A stretch of 64,000 nt of DNA. It comes from Psychrobacter glacincola. Lineage in GTDB: Bacteria; Pseudomonadota; Gammaproteobacteria; Pseudomonadales; Moraxellaceae. The notes under the pieces are model-generated. The model was not told the origin of the DNA. It saw only the letters and a list, made by a program, of their open reading frames with translations, and did not search any database. Of the stretch, positions 39,229 through 49,378 are shown piece after piece. A program made the position numbers and the translations under genes. Where the stretch lies: assembly GCA_001411745.2 (NCBI GenBank), contig LIQB01000003.2, forward strand, positions 654,353 to 718,352, in the 5' to 3' direction. Positions within the stretch are counted from its first letter, which is position 1, and the number at the start of each line of letters is the position of its first letter.

Positions 39229-39274
39229 CTCTTTACCTATTAAAAAGCCATAAAACCAAACGTATTTCTCAAAA

Positions 39275-40288
39275 CTATTCTGAATCTGTTTTCTCTTGAC
39301 CTTTAACCCTTGCTCTTTTGTCTAGCGCTTGACGAAGCACCTGTAACATAAGCAAGGCAACTTGCGTCGGCATACGTACGATATTACTAATCATCATATT
39401 TCTTACGGTCAAATCGCTCTTATAACCCTTTAGTCGTAACGTTTTATCTGCTTTTTTAGCTTGTGCTACTGCAGCTGCTAAATAGTCATTATCTATACGA
39501 GTAAGGATACTCCAATGACTTTGTTTAATTTTATTGGCGAGCGTTTTTTTAACCTCATCCGCTTGATAGTCCTCTACTAAACTGATGACTTCTGCGTGGA
39601 TAACGAAAAGGTCTAATAGTTTTTTATCTGTTGACCCTGTGATCGACGTGCCACGCTGTCTGTATAGATAAAAATCAATGGGCAGGTGATACTTAATATT
39701 AGTAGCTAAGCCAAGATGCCAATGAAAAGGCCAGTCTTCGTAGTACAGACCCACTGGGAACTGTAACGAGTCAGACCGCACTGCGCTAGATTTAATAAAT
39801 TTGAGCCATGCAAAATGCGGTAAGCTAAAATATGAGCCGTCTATTTTGGTTGCCTCGAATGCTAAATTGCTAGCCGGATACGGCAGATCTGTCTCTGTAA
39901 TGCCCTCTTTGAACGGTGTAAAGCCATATATTACAACCTCTGCATTCGTGGTGAGCGCACAATCCACACACGCTGCCACCAAGCGAGTGTCTATAATGTC
40001 ATCAGAATCAACGAACATTATGTATTTGCCTATCGCAGACTTGATACCAGTATTACGAGCCGCAGAAAGACCGCTGTTTTCATGATGCTGAATGACTTTG
40101 ATGCGTTCATCTGTGAGATGTGACGCAAGTACTTGTTTTGAATCATCAGTGGAGCAATCTTCTACAACGATAATTTCAATATTCTGATAAGTCTGCTGCT
40201 TGATGGATGCCAAGCAAGCATCGATATATGACGCAACGTTATACACTGGTACGATGATACTTACTAATGGCGTTTCGATAGTCGTCAT
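39275..40288 (-). CDS. Glycosyltransferase, GT2 family
   Basis: 337-residue GT-A enzyme resembling EpsJ-type transferases. The motifs are VSIIVPVYNVASYIDACLAS, IIVVEDCSTDDS, GLSAARNTGIKSAIGKYIMF and VDSDDIID (DXD). The basic C-terminal 60 residues may lie at the membrane. It overlaps the pyruvyltransferase gene by 4 bp, so the two are co-translated. Confidence 0.88.
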   Translation of the reverse strand: MTTIETPLVSIIVPVYNVASYIDACLASIKQQTYQNIEIIVVEDCSTDDSKQVLASHLTDERIKVIQHHENSGLSAARNTGIKSAIGKYIMFVDSDDIIDTRLVAACVDCALTTNAEVVIYGFTPFKEGITETDLPYPASNLAFEATKIDGSYFSLPHFAWLKFIKSSAVRSDSLQFPVGLYYEDWPFHWHLGLATNIKYHLPIDFYLYRQRGTSITGSTDKKLLDLFVIHAEVISLVEDYQADEVKKTLANKIKQSHWSILTRIDNDYLAAAVAQAKKADKTLRLKGYKSDLTVRNMMISNIVRMPTQVALLMLQVLRQALDKRARVKGQEKTDSE

Positions 40289-41367
40289 ATCGCTACCAGC
40301 GCTTTTTTTAGGTCATCATACTCAGCTATATCAACTGGAGACTCATCCATCGTACCGTGAGGCAGGGACAGAAGGCTATCGATGAATGTTGCAATATCAG
40401 CAATCTCTTCCAATTCTAAAAACACCAGCCTTGGATGACCGCCTAACCAGTCCAACTGCGTCTGTCTTATCTTATGATTGGCGTTCGGGAGTACCAAGCA
40501 CGGCGTACCCGATAGCAAACATAAAATCATGCCATGCAGCCGGTCAGTCACGACCAATTTTGCAGCACGGAATTGACTAAGCTTGTCCGTCAGTAATTTT
40601 GTGCAATGTGCCTCATCGAGTTGCGAACCACCAGCATGTGTATCGGTCTTTTCAATCTGATAGCCAGTATCTGCCAAGGCTTTGTCTATCATGGCGTATT
40701 GCTCAGCTGATAATGCGGCTTCTTTGTCATCTCGTAAGCAGCGCAAAATACCTGAAGGCGCTAAGCAATCTGTCGTACCCAGCACTGTTGCATTAGCGCT
40801 CATCACAATATCTGGTACGAGACCAATATGCACATTACTGTACTCAGCAAAAAGCTCGATGAGTTTTGCCGCTGTTATCGACTCTCTGGCAAAAACATGT
40901 ATATCTGGATGCTTGGCGTAGACTTTCACAATACGCTGCAAGGCACGTTTAGATTGAATAGAATCATTCCAATCTAGTGTCTGAGGAAAACAAACGATTC
41001 GATTGGCAGGAAATGACTTGATGACTAATTGGCGCAGCTCCTCAATATCAGGATACGTGCTACCCATATTACCGCCGCCGATGATAGTGACGATATCCGT
41101 CTCCTTTATTTGCTGTTTAATGGAATTGAGCACAAATCTGGTTTGACTGATAGCCACACTAACAACGTCATAATCCGTCAGCACACGTTGCGAATACTGC
41201 TTTTGCGCGTGAGAAATAGCAATATCACCAATATTGCCATAGTCAGCGGCAAGAAAAATAAAGCACCGTTTACCAGTTGGTAACGGTAAACCTCTCGCCC
41301 CCATATAAGCGGCTAAGTGTTTTTTTAGTTTGAGTGGTATGAGCTTTTTTATAGCAGCAATATTCAT
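40285..41367 (-). CDS. Polysaccharide pyruvyltransferase family protein
   Basis: 360-residue protein of the CsaB/EpsO/WcaK-type pyruvyltransferase family, which transfers pyruvate from phosphoenolpyruvate to sugar hydroxyls to make acidic ketals. Motifs are FIFLAADYGNIGDIAI, TDIVTIIGGGNMGSTYPDIEELR, IVCFPQTLDW, HVFARESIT, LVPDIVMSAN and KLVVTDRLHGMILCLLSGTPCLVL. Its presence predicts a pyruvylated repeat unit. It lies between the PP-loop gene (14 bp upstream) and a GT2 gene that overlaps its stop. Confidence 0.87.
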   Translation of the reverse strand: MNIAAIKKLIPLKLKKHLAAYMGARGLPLPTGKRCFIFLAADYGNIGDIAISHAQKQYSQRVLTDYDVVSVAISQTRFVLNSIKQQIKETDIVTIIGGGNMGSTYPDIEELRQLVIKSFPANRIVCFPQTLDWNDSIQSKRALQRIVKVYAKHPDIHVFARESITAAKLIELFAEYSNVHIGLVPDIVMSANATVLGTTDCLAPSGILRCLRDDKEAALSAEQYAMIDKALADTGYQIEKTDTHAGGSQLDEAHCTKLLTDKLSQFRAAKLVVTDRLHGMILCLLSGTPCLVLPNANHKIRQTQLDWLGGHPRLVFLELEEIADIATFIDSLLSLPHGTMDESPVDIAEYDDLKKALVAI

Positions 41368-41380
41368 TTTTAATGCTCCC

Positions 41381-42571
41381 TTATTCGTTTCTCATTAACA
41401 GCTTCTTCACCCACATACGACGCCTTGAGCCAACAGGAAACAATCTATTCAAGTTAGAGGGCGGTTTACGTTTGAGTGCTTTTTCAATGTATGGCAGCCA
41501 TTCAAGACCTCTACCCGTTTTAATCATCTCATGACGAATTAACTTCCAATCTATGCTGACAGCCCTGCCCTTTAGAGCCATTGGTTTAAAAAGTGATGAG
41601 TCCATGGGCTCGCTAAAACATTGAGGGTTATCTATACCTGCAACCAAAAAATTGAGACGTGTTCTAACACATTTTTCACAGCGACCGCAGTTGCGATCAT
41701 GCTTATCTCCAGCCCAACAGACACGTAAATTCTCTATACCCAAGGGCCATTCTGCAAGCGCTTGCAGCTTCTCTGACCGACTAAACCCTGCGCCATCATG
41801 AATCACTCTAAAGTCACCTGAACTTAGCAGCGGGTCAGTGATTGGGTGTGAGCCCCAAGGACTAATTAATACATCATAAGAATCACCACTACCAATGAGC
41901 CCAATTCCTGCATATCGTTTCAAGCCGCATAATACTGAGGCAATAGCAGCAGCATGATAGTCTTCCCAGTTGATAGACCAAAGCGTGCGAATATTTGTCT
42001 CAACTGGCAATAGCTCGATATTGATATCTGCGAGTGTGTTTGCCGCTATTTTTGCTGCACTGGCAAAGCCTTTTGTATCCTCTAAAGGTATATCAAAGCC
42101 ATGCACAAAAACCCCTGCTTTAATATTTCGTGTGGCGTAACCTGCTCTGCCTGTCGCATGACGATAAGCGGTAAACTGAGCATCAACGCCACCAGAAAAT
42201 GCAGCAATCGCACCATCTACTTGTACGTCGCTCTCTCTAATACGATCAACTTGTATATCAATCAAAAAATAACGCTCTGGTAACCACTTATTCCAAACAT
42301 ACTGTAGCTCTGTCAGGTTGGCTAATAGCTCATGCGACACGCTACCATGCACATGAATGGCTGCTCGCATCTGCATCGCGGGCAACAATGTGGCCAGTAA
42401 ATAAGCATCACAATCATCGTCTTCTGGCATTGGCAAGTTCGCTGGATATAGAAACCACAATGCCTTCTCAGTCATTTGCCCGCTAGCTGTTGTCTGTTGC
42501 AGCAAACAACAGCGCTTTTGACCGTTTTCGTCACTGCGTAAAGGCTGAGGCAACACATCAATATCAAGCAT
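41381..42571 (-). CDS. QueC-like PP-loop ATPase-family protein in the polysaccharide locus
   Basis: 396-residue protein that I recognise only by motifs. A PP-loop, AIAAFSGGVDAQ (residues 121-132), marks the ATP-pyrophosphatase fold that activates substrates by adenylation. Cys285, Cys295, Cys298 and Cys301 (CGRCEKCVRT) look like the zinc site of QueC-type enzymes (C-x7-9-C-x2-C-x2-C). The 110-residue N-terminal region is not recognised; the C-terminus is basic. Queuosine genes are absent nearby. It overlaps the upstream GT2 gene by 8 bp and precedes the pyruvyltransferase gene by 14 bp, so it belongs to the locus. It might amidate or otherwise modify a sugar, by analogy with PP-loop sugar amidotransferases; the substrate is unknown. 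Confidence 0.75.
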   Translation of the reverse strand: MLDIDVLPQPLRSDENGQKRCCLLQQTTASGQMTEKALWFLYPANLPMPEDDDCDAYLLATLLPAMQMRAAIHVHGSVSHELLANLTELQYVWNKWLPERYFLIDIQVDRIRESDVQVDGAIAAFSGGVDAQFTAYRHATGRAGYATRNIKAGVFVHGFDIPLEDTKGFASAAKIAANTLADINIELLPVETNIRTLWSINWEDYHAAAIASVLCGLKRYAGIGLIGSGDSYDVLISPWGSHPITDPLLSSGDFRVIHDGAGFSRSEKLQALAEWPLGIENLRVCWAGDKHDRNCGRCEKCVRTRLNFLVAGIDNPQCFSEPMDSSLFKPMALKGRAVSIDWKLIRHEMIKTGRGLEWLPYIEKALKRKPPSNLNRLFPVGSRRRMWVKKLLMRNE

Positions 42572-43580
42572 ATTTTTTCACCTTTGCTTTAGACCAAGAC
42601 AGTTGAAGAAAAACCAGCGTCATAACATACCAACGCCGTGAAAAACATAAAATCAATACACGAATGCCACGTGCAGGATGTCGTTGATAATAATGCGGCA
42701 AACAGTTCTGATAAACGAAAGACTGGCGTATTTTAACTAGCTCTGCACGACGCTTTTTCATATCGATATGCGCTAAATTATTAAGTAAATATGGCAGCAT
42801 ATGCTCAACATAACTACGAGCAAAGTCCGATAATAGTACTTGCTTCTCAGTAGCACTGATCGACCAATCATGTATCCTGACTCTGGCTGTATAGTCCGCT
42901 TCAATGGATTCCAAAAGCCCTGATTTGTATTGTGAGCTTGTTATTGAGGTCGCATTTTCATAGTAGTTGTATGGACAGTCTGGCAGCACCGATAAACGAT
43001 TCGCTTTGCTTAGACATTCGATATTAAAAATACCATCCTCACCAAATTTGACGTCGCTATCAAAACGCAGCTCTGCAATTAAATTTTTGCTATACACCTT
43101 GGTGCAGGCGTACCAATATATATGTCTATTCTCTGTCACTCTCAGTTGTAGCGTTTCGATATCTTGCCGTGAGTATTCTGCCGTACTATTAGGACGCTCA
43201 ATAACAGAGCCATCCAGCATCATGCGTTTATGACCAAATGCCAACATCTCGACATCTCGATCTACAGCTTTTTCAAAGACAAAATCAAAATACCAATCAT
43301 CAATGGTGTCATCCGCGTCTATAAAAACGATGTAATTGCCGGTTGCTATATCGAGCCCAGTATTACGAGCCTCTGCCACGCCTGCATTTTTTTGATATTT
43401 CACCGTAATCCATGACCTAGCATTTGACCAGCTATGCAATAGGCTAGCAGTTTTATCTTTAGAACCATCGTCAATGACTATCAGCTCAATGTCGTGACTC
43501 TTTTTCGCAACGTCAATACTATTAATACAACGATCAATAGTAGCAGCGGCATTAAATGCAGCGATAATGACTGAAATCAT
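42564..43580 (-). CDS. Glycosyltransferase, GT2 family
   Basis: About 338 residues from ATG 43580, which is preceded by GAGAGG; a longer frame to 43640 would put 20 residues before the family start MISVIIAAFNAAATIDRC. The motifs are IELIVIDDGSKDKTASLL, NAGVAEARNTGLDIATGNYI and VFIDADDTIDDWY (DXD). The C-terminal 40 residues contain a hydrophobic, basic stretch that could be membrane-associated. Its stop overlaps the PP-loop gene. Confidence 0.87.
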   Translation of the reverse strand: MISVIIAAFNAAATIDRCINSIDVAKKSHDIELIVIDDGSKDKTASLLHSWSNARSWITVKYQKNAGVAEARNTGLDIATGNYIVFIDADDTIDDWYFDFVFEKAVDRDVEMLAFGHKRMMLDGSVIERPNSTAEYSRQDIETLQLRVTENRHIYWYACTKVYSKNLIAELRFDSDVKFGEDGIFNIECLSKANRLSVLPDCPYNYYENATSITSSQYKSGLLESIEADYTARVRIHDWSISATEKQVLLSDFARSYVEHMLPYLLNNLAHIDMKKRRAELVKIRQSFVYQNCLPHYYQRHPARGIRVLILCFSRRWYVMTLVFLQLSWSKAKVKKYA

Positions 43581-43649
43581 AGTGAGCCTCTCAAGTTGAG
43601 ACTTCTCATACATATCCTTTGTGACATTCAAAGCAGTCAAAAAACGTAC

Positions 43650-44966
43650 CTACTGCTCCACTTCATCGATATGAACAAGACGCCGAAAAGCGACATAAAT
43701 GATAGATAAACTGAGCAAAAACCCAACAAATGAGAAAAGGGCAATGGCTATCATATCTGACTCAAAAACGTAAAAACCTACATACAGCGCTGCAGCACGA
43801 AATACCACTGCAAACACTTCTCTAATCAAAAGGAATCGCTGTAAACGTAATGCTGGCAATGCCGCAGTACTCGCACCAGACACTAAACTGGTCAAAAGCC
43901 AAATAGACAGCCACTGCGAATAACTACCTGCCAATGCCCACTCTGCACCGAACACTAAAGAAAAAAGATAATCGCCAAAAACGAACACTGTACCGAATGG
44001 CACAATACCTACCACCAATAAAATCAACGTCACTTTTAATAAAAATTGATAAGCCTCAGATGAATTTGCTGTGATGGCACGCGTAATTTTAGGATAGAAA
44101 ACCTCTCCAACCGCCTGACCTAACAGCATCGCGGGTGCACCAAGCACAAGGACAGCCAACGAATACTGCCCTGCAGAAGAGGCACTAAATAATGACGCTA
44201 ACAAGATAGTTGGCAACCCCACTGAAGCTGCATTCAGGATACTTTGTGGCATACGATATATCGCAAAATCACGCTGCGATATCGCGGCATGTCGAATACC
44301 CTTAGTGCCAAACCAATGACGGACATTTAATACACCTACTCTAGGTACACGAAGCATCTGCATGATAAAGTTTGTGAGCTGCCCTGCTATCGTCAATAAA
44401 ATAAGTAACATCCCTGAAGGTGCTAGCATACCGCCTATCAGCTTACTACTATCTGTCACAAGCTTGCTTTCCACATAAGCTCGAGCTTTCGCTTTAAATA
44501 AGCCCACCCTAATAGCAGACTGATCAGCGACAGAAAGAAAAGCACCGACTAATAGCGTTAATGGTATGAGATATAGCATGTTTGGCGTGCTTTCCATACC
44601 CATCCAACTTGCCAAATGAAACTTGCCGACATAGACAACAATGAATGAGAGGACAGCTATAACCACACTGAGCAATATAGACAATCGAGCAATTGCCGCA
44701 GCATCCTCGTCACTGTCTGGCATCACGATTGCATTTGCATAGCCCATAGTGGCAATCGGAGTAATAATGCTGACGATAGCAGTAAAGGCAGCAGCGATAC
44801 CGAAATCCTCAGGCCTGTACAGTCTTGTGAGAAATGGCATAAAAATCATGGCGATGGCCTGTCCAGCAGCAATCCCGCCACCGACCATGACCACATCTCG
44901 CACAAAGTGACTGGTTCTCAACCTGTTTATTGTGCTCTGTATCGATGAAAATACTTCAGAGCTCAT
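43650..44966 (-). CDS. wzx: Oligosaccharide flippase, Wzx-like
   Basis: 438-residue polytopic membrane protein of the MOP (polysaccharide transport) superfamily. The N-terminal VVMVGGGIAAGQAIAMIFMP is followed by TRLYRPEDFGIAAAFTAIVS, a signature of this family, and about twelve hydrophobic segments. It would flip undecaprenyl-linked repeat units to the periplasm for polymerisation by the Wzy-like protein encoded at 36906-37946. It lies between the dehydratase gene (66 bp upstream) and a GT2 gene. Confidence 0.88.
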   Translation of the reverse strand: MSSEVFSSIQSTINRLRTSHFVRDVVMVGGGIAAGQAIAMIFMPFLTRLYRPEDFGIAAAFTAIVSIITPIATMGYANAIVMPDSDEDAAAIARLSILLSVVIAVLSFIVVYVGKFHLASWMGMESTPNMLYLIPLTLLVGAFLSVADQSAIRVGLFKAKARAYVESKLVTDSSKLIGGMLAPSGMLLILLTIAGQLTNFIMQMLRVPRVGVLNVRHWFGTKGIRHAAISQRDFAIYRMPQSILNAASVGLPTILLASLFSASSAGQYSLAVLVLGAPAMLLGQAVGEVFYPKITRAITANSSEAYQFLLKVTLILLVVGIVPFGTVFVFGDYLFSLVFGAEWALAGSYSQWLSIWLLTSLVSGASTAALPALRLQRFLLIREVFAVVFRAAALYVGFYVFESDMIAIALFSFVGFLLSLSIIYVAFRRLVHIDEVEQ

Positions 44967-45032
44967 GACATATTGTCCAATTTAGTGACTCACAGAACTT
45001 GTAAGGAATTTATGACAGCGCGCTTCATTCTA

Positions 45033-47036
45033 TTAACCCATTTCATCTGTCAGTGTGGTATCTACTTTCTCTACCTCGACATCTTTATCAGATCCTTCTC
45101 GGTAACCTTCGACAAAAAACTTAAACTGTGTTTTTAGCCAGACCACATCCTGCTGCTTTGCTTTTTCTGCAAATTCAAATAAAATATTTTCGATATCTTG
45201 CAAAGGAAAGCTGTGCTCCATTGCTTGCATAATCAATGGATGAAAAGTAGGTTCGATATTGTCTTCACCAATGATTAACTCCTCGTAGAGCTTTTCACCC
45301 GGTCTCAAGCCAGTAAATACGATTTCGATATCGCCATTGGGATTGCTATCATCTTTTAGCTCACAACCTGTCAAACGAATCATACGTTTTGCCAGATCAA
45401 CAATTTTGACGGGCGCGCCCATATCAAGCACAAACACTTCACCACCGAATGCCATCGCACCTGCCTGAATAACCAAACTGGCCGCTTCTGGAATCGTCAT
45501 AAAATAGCGTGTGATGTCTGGATGAGTGATGGTGATCGGACCGCCTTGCTCAATCTGTTTGGTAAATAACGGCACCACAGAGCCTGATGACCCTAAAACA
45601 TTGCCAAAACGCACCATGCTAAAACAAGTCTGACTATTACTTTGGCTCAATCCTTGGCAGACCAGCTCAGCCAAGCGTTTGGACGCCCCCATGACATTGG
45701 TAGGTCGCACAGCTTTGTCAGTAGAAATCAGCACAAAAGTCTCAACGCGAGCCTGTATCGCAGCACGGCCACAATGGTAGGTGCCTTTGGTATTATTGAT
45801 GGTGCCCTCAAAGGGATTGGACTCAACAATAGGCACATGCTTATAGGCTGCAGCGTGATAAATCGTTTTTATATGGTTTTTTTCGAATATATTGATTAAT
45901 TTTTTTTCGTTACTGACACTGCCGATAATGCTAATAATCTCAATATTTTGATAATCAGCATCCGCTTTTTTGAGGTTACTAAGTTCTTGATCTATGGTGT
46001 ATAAAGCATACTCAGACTGTTCATATAGCACTAAGCATTTAGGCTTATTTTTAATGATTTGCCGACACAGCTCACTACCGATTGAACCACCTGCCCCTGT
46101 AACGAGAACGTTTTTACCCGTGATGTTTTTTTGTAGCAACTCCGCAACAGGTTCGACCGTTTCTCGTTCGAGCACATCTAGTATGTCAACGGGTCGTATA
46201 TGACTGACGGTTACTATCTCATCAGCAAGCTCACGTAAGCTTGGCAAGTCTTTTATCTTAACGGAGATACCTGACAGACTGTCCATAATCTGTTTTTTAC
46301 GACCACGGCTCATAGAGGGCATGGCCAAAATCACCTGCGCCACATTGAGTTTTTCTATCAACCACGGAAGCGCGTGAGCTGCATATATTTGTTTGCCATG
46401 TAAATAAGCCCCAGTAAGCTGCGGGTCATCATCGATATATGCCACCACATTGTACTGATAAGAATGTCTCAAACTTTCTAGCAACTCTCTACCAGCTTCT
46501 CCTGCACCATAAATAATCACGTTGTCACAACAGGCATCTGGACGACGGTTTTGACCTGCACCCTGTAGACGTTTCAGTAACGCGCGGATCATGAGCCTAC
46601 TATTCCACAGCCAAATAAAAAATAGAAATAAAAATATAACAGGGGCTGAGCGCGGTATCGTCGCTGATGGACTCAAATAAATGATGACTTGATAAACAAT
46701 AATAAGTAAAAAAAACAGTTGCAGCACACGACCCATCACTGCATCAAAAAACCCTCGAGAGGCGCTGCGATAAAAACCAATAAGATATAAGCTAGCAACC
46801 GGCACGAATGCATAAAAAGCCAACGCTGCAAGACTGATATGAGAGGCCACATAGCCTTGTCGTAGCATCAATGCCAATAATAGGCAAAAGATCGACATGG
46901 CAAAATCTATACTAAATAAGAGGGTGCTTTTCGTCAGGCGTGGTAATGACAATAAATACAGAGCCACACGCTTCGACCATTGATTAAAACCACTGGACGA
47001 TTGATAAGCATTGTTTGACTCTGTTTTTATAAACAT
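45033..47036 (-). CDS. Membrane-bound UDP-GlcNAc 4,6-dehydratase (CapD/PglF/WbpM-like)
   Basis: About 667 residues from ATG 47036. Four or five N-terminal transmembrane helices (to about residue 150) are followed by two Rossmann domains. The first has VIIYGAGEAGRELLESL at about 175, the second VLVTGAGGSIGSELCRQI at about 312. The catalytic region shows YHAAAYKHVPIVE and ISTDKAVRPTNVMGASKRLAE. There the usual Tyr of the YxxxK pair is Met (MGASK), the Ser-Met-Lys triad of the large WbpM/PglF type. It would convert UDP-GlcNAc to UDP-4-keto-6-deoxy-GlcNAc, the substrate for the aminotransferase at 32999-34198. It follows wzc by about 50 bp. Confidence 0.9.
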   Translation of the reverse strand: MFIKTESNNAYQSSSGFNQWSKRVALYLLSLPRLTKSTLLFSIDFAMSIFCLLLALMLRQGYVASHISLAALAFYAFVPVASLYLIGFYRSASRGFFDAVMGRVLQLFFLLIIVYQVIIYLSPSATIPRSAPVIFLFLFFIWLWNSRLMIRALLKRLQGAGQNRRPDACCDNVIIYGAGEAGRELLESLRHSYQYNVVAYIDDDPQLTGAYLHGKQIYAAHALPWLIEKLNVAQVILAMPSMSRGRKKQIMDSLSGISVKIKDLPSLRELADEIVTVSHIRPVDILDVLERETVEPVAELLQKNITGKNVLVTGAGGSIGSELCRQIIKNKPKCLVLYEQSEYALYTIDQELSNLKKADADYQNIEIISIIGSVSNEKKLINIFEKNHIKTIYHAAAYKHVPIVESNPFEGTINNTKGTYHCGRAAIQARVETFVLISTDKAVRPTNVMGASKRLAELVCQGLSQSNSQTCFSMVRFGNVLGSSGSVVPLFTKQIEQGGPITITHPDITRYFMTIPEAASLVIQAGAMAFGGEVFVLDMGAPVKIVDLAKRMIRLTGCELKDDSNPNGDIEIVFTGLRPGEKLYEELIIGEDNIEPTFHPLIMQAMEHSFPLQDIENILFEFAEKAKQQDVVWLKTQFKFFVEGYREGSDKDVEVEKVDTTLTDEMG

Positions 47037-47085
47037 AATATCCACCCAATTAAGTTGGTTTGCTTATGAGCGACAATCACGCAAA

Positions 47086-49368
47086 CTAGCGGTTATCTCC
47101 ATAGGCATAATGATAATGGTAGCTATATTTATCCATAAGACCCTGCTGTACATCGTTGAGAATAATGCCATCTACTTGTACATTGGCTTTATTCATTTGC
47201 TTGATCGCATAAACCAGCTGCCCTTCTATTGAATGATTAAACTTCGTAACGATGAGTACTTTGTCTGCATGTTGCGCAAGTACCATAGCATCTGACGCCG
47301 CCAATATCGGGGGTGAGTCGATGACAATATAATCGTATTGAGTCTTTAATTCTGCCATCAAATGATTGAATTTTTCGCCCATCAATAAGGAGGTAGGATT
47401 ATGCGGCTGCCGTCCGCGCGGTATGAAATCAATCAACTCCATACCAGTGGAATGAATAAAGCTTTCGACCCCTAAGCTAAGAACCTCACTGTCTGATCGA
47501 GTACCATCAATCGGAGAAAAATGCTTTTTATCCTGCAACAAATAATCGGCAAGACCATCATGTTGGCTCATATTAAACATTTTATGCAGCTCACCTAAGC
47601 GCATGTCACCATCGATGACCAAGACTTTTTTGTTGAGCTGGGCAAATACCTCTGATAAATTGGCAGCGATAAACGACTTGCCGACACCAGGGCTCTCCCC
47701 AGTAATCAATATGACTTGCGCGGGCTGCCCGACCGCTGCCCCCATTGGCATACCAAACATCAAATTGGTTCTTAAACTTTTGATCGCCTCATAACTCAAA
47801 CTACTGTGATCAACATGAGCGAGCATGCGAGGGGTGGTATTCTTCTTTTTACTCAACCTCGACAGTAAGGGTGAGCGTGGAATCGTTGCAATGACAGGAA
47901 TGCCCGTTGTGACCTCTAAATGCTCTGGATCTTTTACGACATTTCTAACAAGGTTCTTCAAGAGCACCAGCATTACCCCAAACATCATGCCTATCAATGT
48001 GGTCAGCATCAGGATTTGTAGTTTATTTGGTGCAATGGCATTAAAGGTACTGGTCGGTGAATCGATAATACGGGCATAGCCGATTTGACCAGCCTTGACG
48101 ATTTTAAGTTGCTCATAATTTTTGAGCAGCGTTAGATAGATTTCTCGATTGATTGCCGTATCTTCTGATAGCTTTAGAAACTCTCGCTGTATTTCAGGTA
48201 GACCTGCAATGGTATTATCTATCTCTCTTGTTCTATTATTGAGCACTTTGAGCTGTTCATTAATTTGAATGACCAGTGGATGTTCTTCGGTGTAATAAGT
48301 GGTTAGGTCTGCTTTTTTGAGTTTAAGCTCATTGAGCTGCTCATCGATGCGGGATTTCTCATTCAATAACAACTCGGCTTCTTTACCCACATCAATCGTG
48401 CCATATTTTTTACGAAAGTCATTAAACAGTGCCTCAGAAGTCTCTAATTTTTCTTTTAATAGAGGGATCTGCGTTTCCATAAAGGCAAGTGTTTTAGTCG
48501 TTTCTTCAGAACCGCGAGATTGATTTTGATCGACGTAAGATCGGACGATCTGATTGAGTATAGTCGTGATTTGCTCTTGGTTGGGACCCGTCATCGACAG
48601 CTGAATGATCCCCGTTTTTTGACCTTTTTCTTCAACGGATAAGGCGCTGTTGATAGCGTCAGTCGCAGCCTTTATCGTCTGCTTACCAATATTAATTGGG
48701 TAACCATCAGCAGGTAACTCTGTGACAGTAATATTAATCTGACCGCCCAACCCTTTGAACTGATGCGCCTGACCAAGCTGACCTTTGAATTCATCAAACC
48801 CATTGCTCAAAACAAACCCTGTAGCAGATTTTGTTAGTGTGAAAGGTTGGTTTAAGTACGCTGGTGATACATCAAATTGGCGGACTTTCACTATGCCATT
48901 TTCGGTATCAAGTGACACATCATCCGGTGTATTTAATTGCGTGTAAGTACGATTGCTTTTTATTCTATCAAGATGACCAATATTGGGATCTGTTAGCTTA
49001 ATGCGTAGGTGCAATAGCTCAACCACCGGCTCCAATATCATACGTGATCGTATCAGCTCTGCTTCTGTCTCCGCTTTGCTGACTTCTGCACCAACCAACT
49101 CTGAGATACTCTCACCAAGCGCCTCTATTCCTTGAGTATTTTCTTCAATCTGTATCAGCGCATCTGATTTATAGATGGGATTCACATAGCGGGTATACAA
49201 AAGCCCTAGTAAAAGCCCCAATATCGCCATGAGAGCAATGATTTTCCAACCGCGTAACAATACTAAAACCAGCGCCATTAAATCGATGTCGTCATTGTTT
49301 TTTTCGCCCGTAGACGTTGATAGGTCTTTTGAATCCATATTATTCATAACCATATACTCATCGCTCAA
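47086..49368 (-). CDS. wzc: Tyrosine autokinase / chain-length regulator Wzc
   Basis: 760-residue inner-membrane BY-kinase controlling export and chain length. The N-terminal Wzz domain has transmembrane helices at about residues 39-61 and 440-462 around a large periplasmic coiled-coil region. The cytoplasmic kinase shows Walker A GESPGVGKSF (about 565), Walker A' VLVIDGDMRLG (about 590) and Walker B YIVIDSPPIL (about 690). A tyrosine cluster at the C-terminus (KYSYHYHYAYGD, five Tyr) is the autophosphorylation site expected for Wzc. The partner phosphatase gene is 10 bp upstream and the export gene precedes that. Confidence 0.94.
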   Translation of the reverse strand: MSDEYMVMNNMDSKDLSTSTGEKNNDDIDLMALVLVLLRGWKIIALMAILGLLLGLLYTRYVNPIYKSDALIQIEENTQGIEALGESISELVGAEVSKAETEAELIRSRMILEPVVELLHLRIKLTDPNIGHLDRIKSNRTYTQLNTPDDVSLDTENGIVKVRQFDVSPAYLNQPFTLTKSATGFVLSNGFDEFKGQLGQAHQFKGLGGQINITVTELPADGYPINIGKQTIKAATDAINSALSVEEKGQKTGIIQLSMTGPNQEQITTILNQIVRSYVDQNQSRGSEETTKTLAFMETQIPLLKEKLETSEALFNDFRKKYGTIDVGKEAELLLNEKSRIDEQLNELKLKKADLTTYYTEEHPLVIQINEQLKVLNNRTREIDNTIAGLPEIQREFLKLSEDTAINREIYLTLLKNYEQLKIVKAGQIGYARIIDSPTSTFNAIAPNKLQILMLTTLIGMMFGVMLVLLKNLVRNVVKDPEHLEVTTGIPVIATIPRSPLLSRLSKKKNTTPRMLAHVDHSSLSYEAIKSLRTNLMFGMPMGAAVGQPAQVILITGESPGVGKSFIAANLSEVFAQLNKKVLVIDGDMRLGELHKMFNMSQHDGLADYLLQDKKHFSPIDGTRSDSEVLSLGVESFIHSTGMELIDFIPRGRQPHNPTSLLMGEKFNHLMAELKTQYDYIVIDSPPILAASDAMVLAQHADKVLIVTKFNHSIEGQLVYAIKQMNKANVQVDGIILNDVQQGLMDKYSYHYHYAYGDNR

Positions 49369-49378
49369 TGTTGATCGT

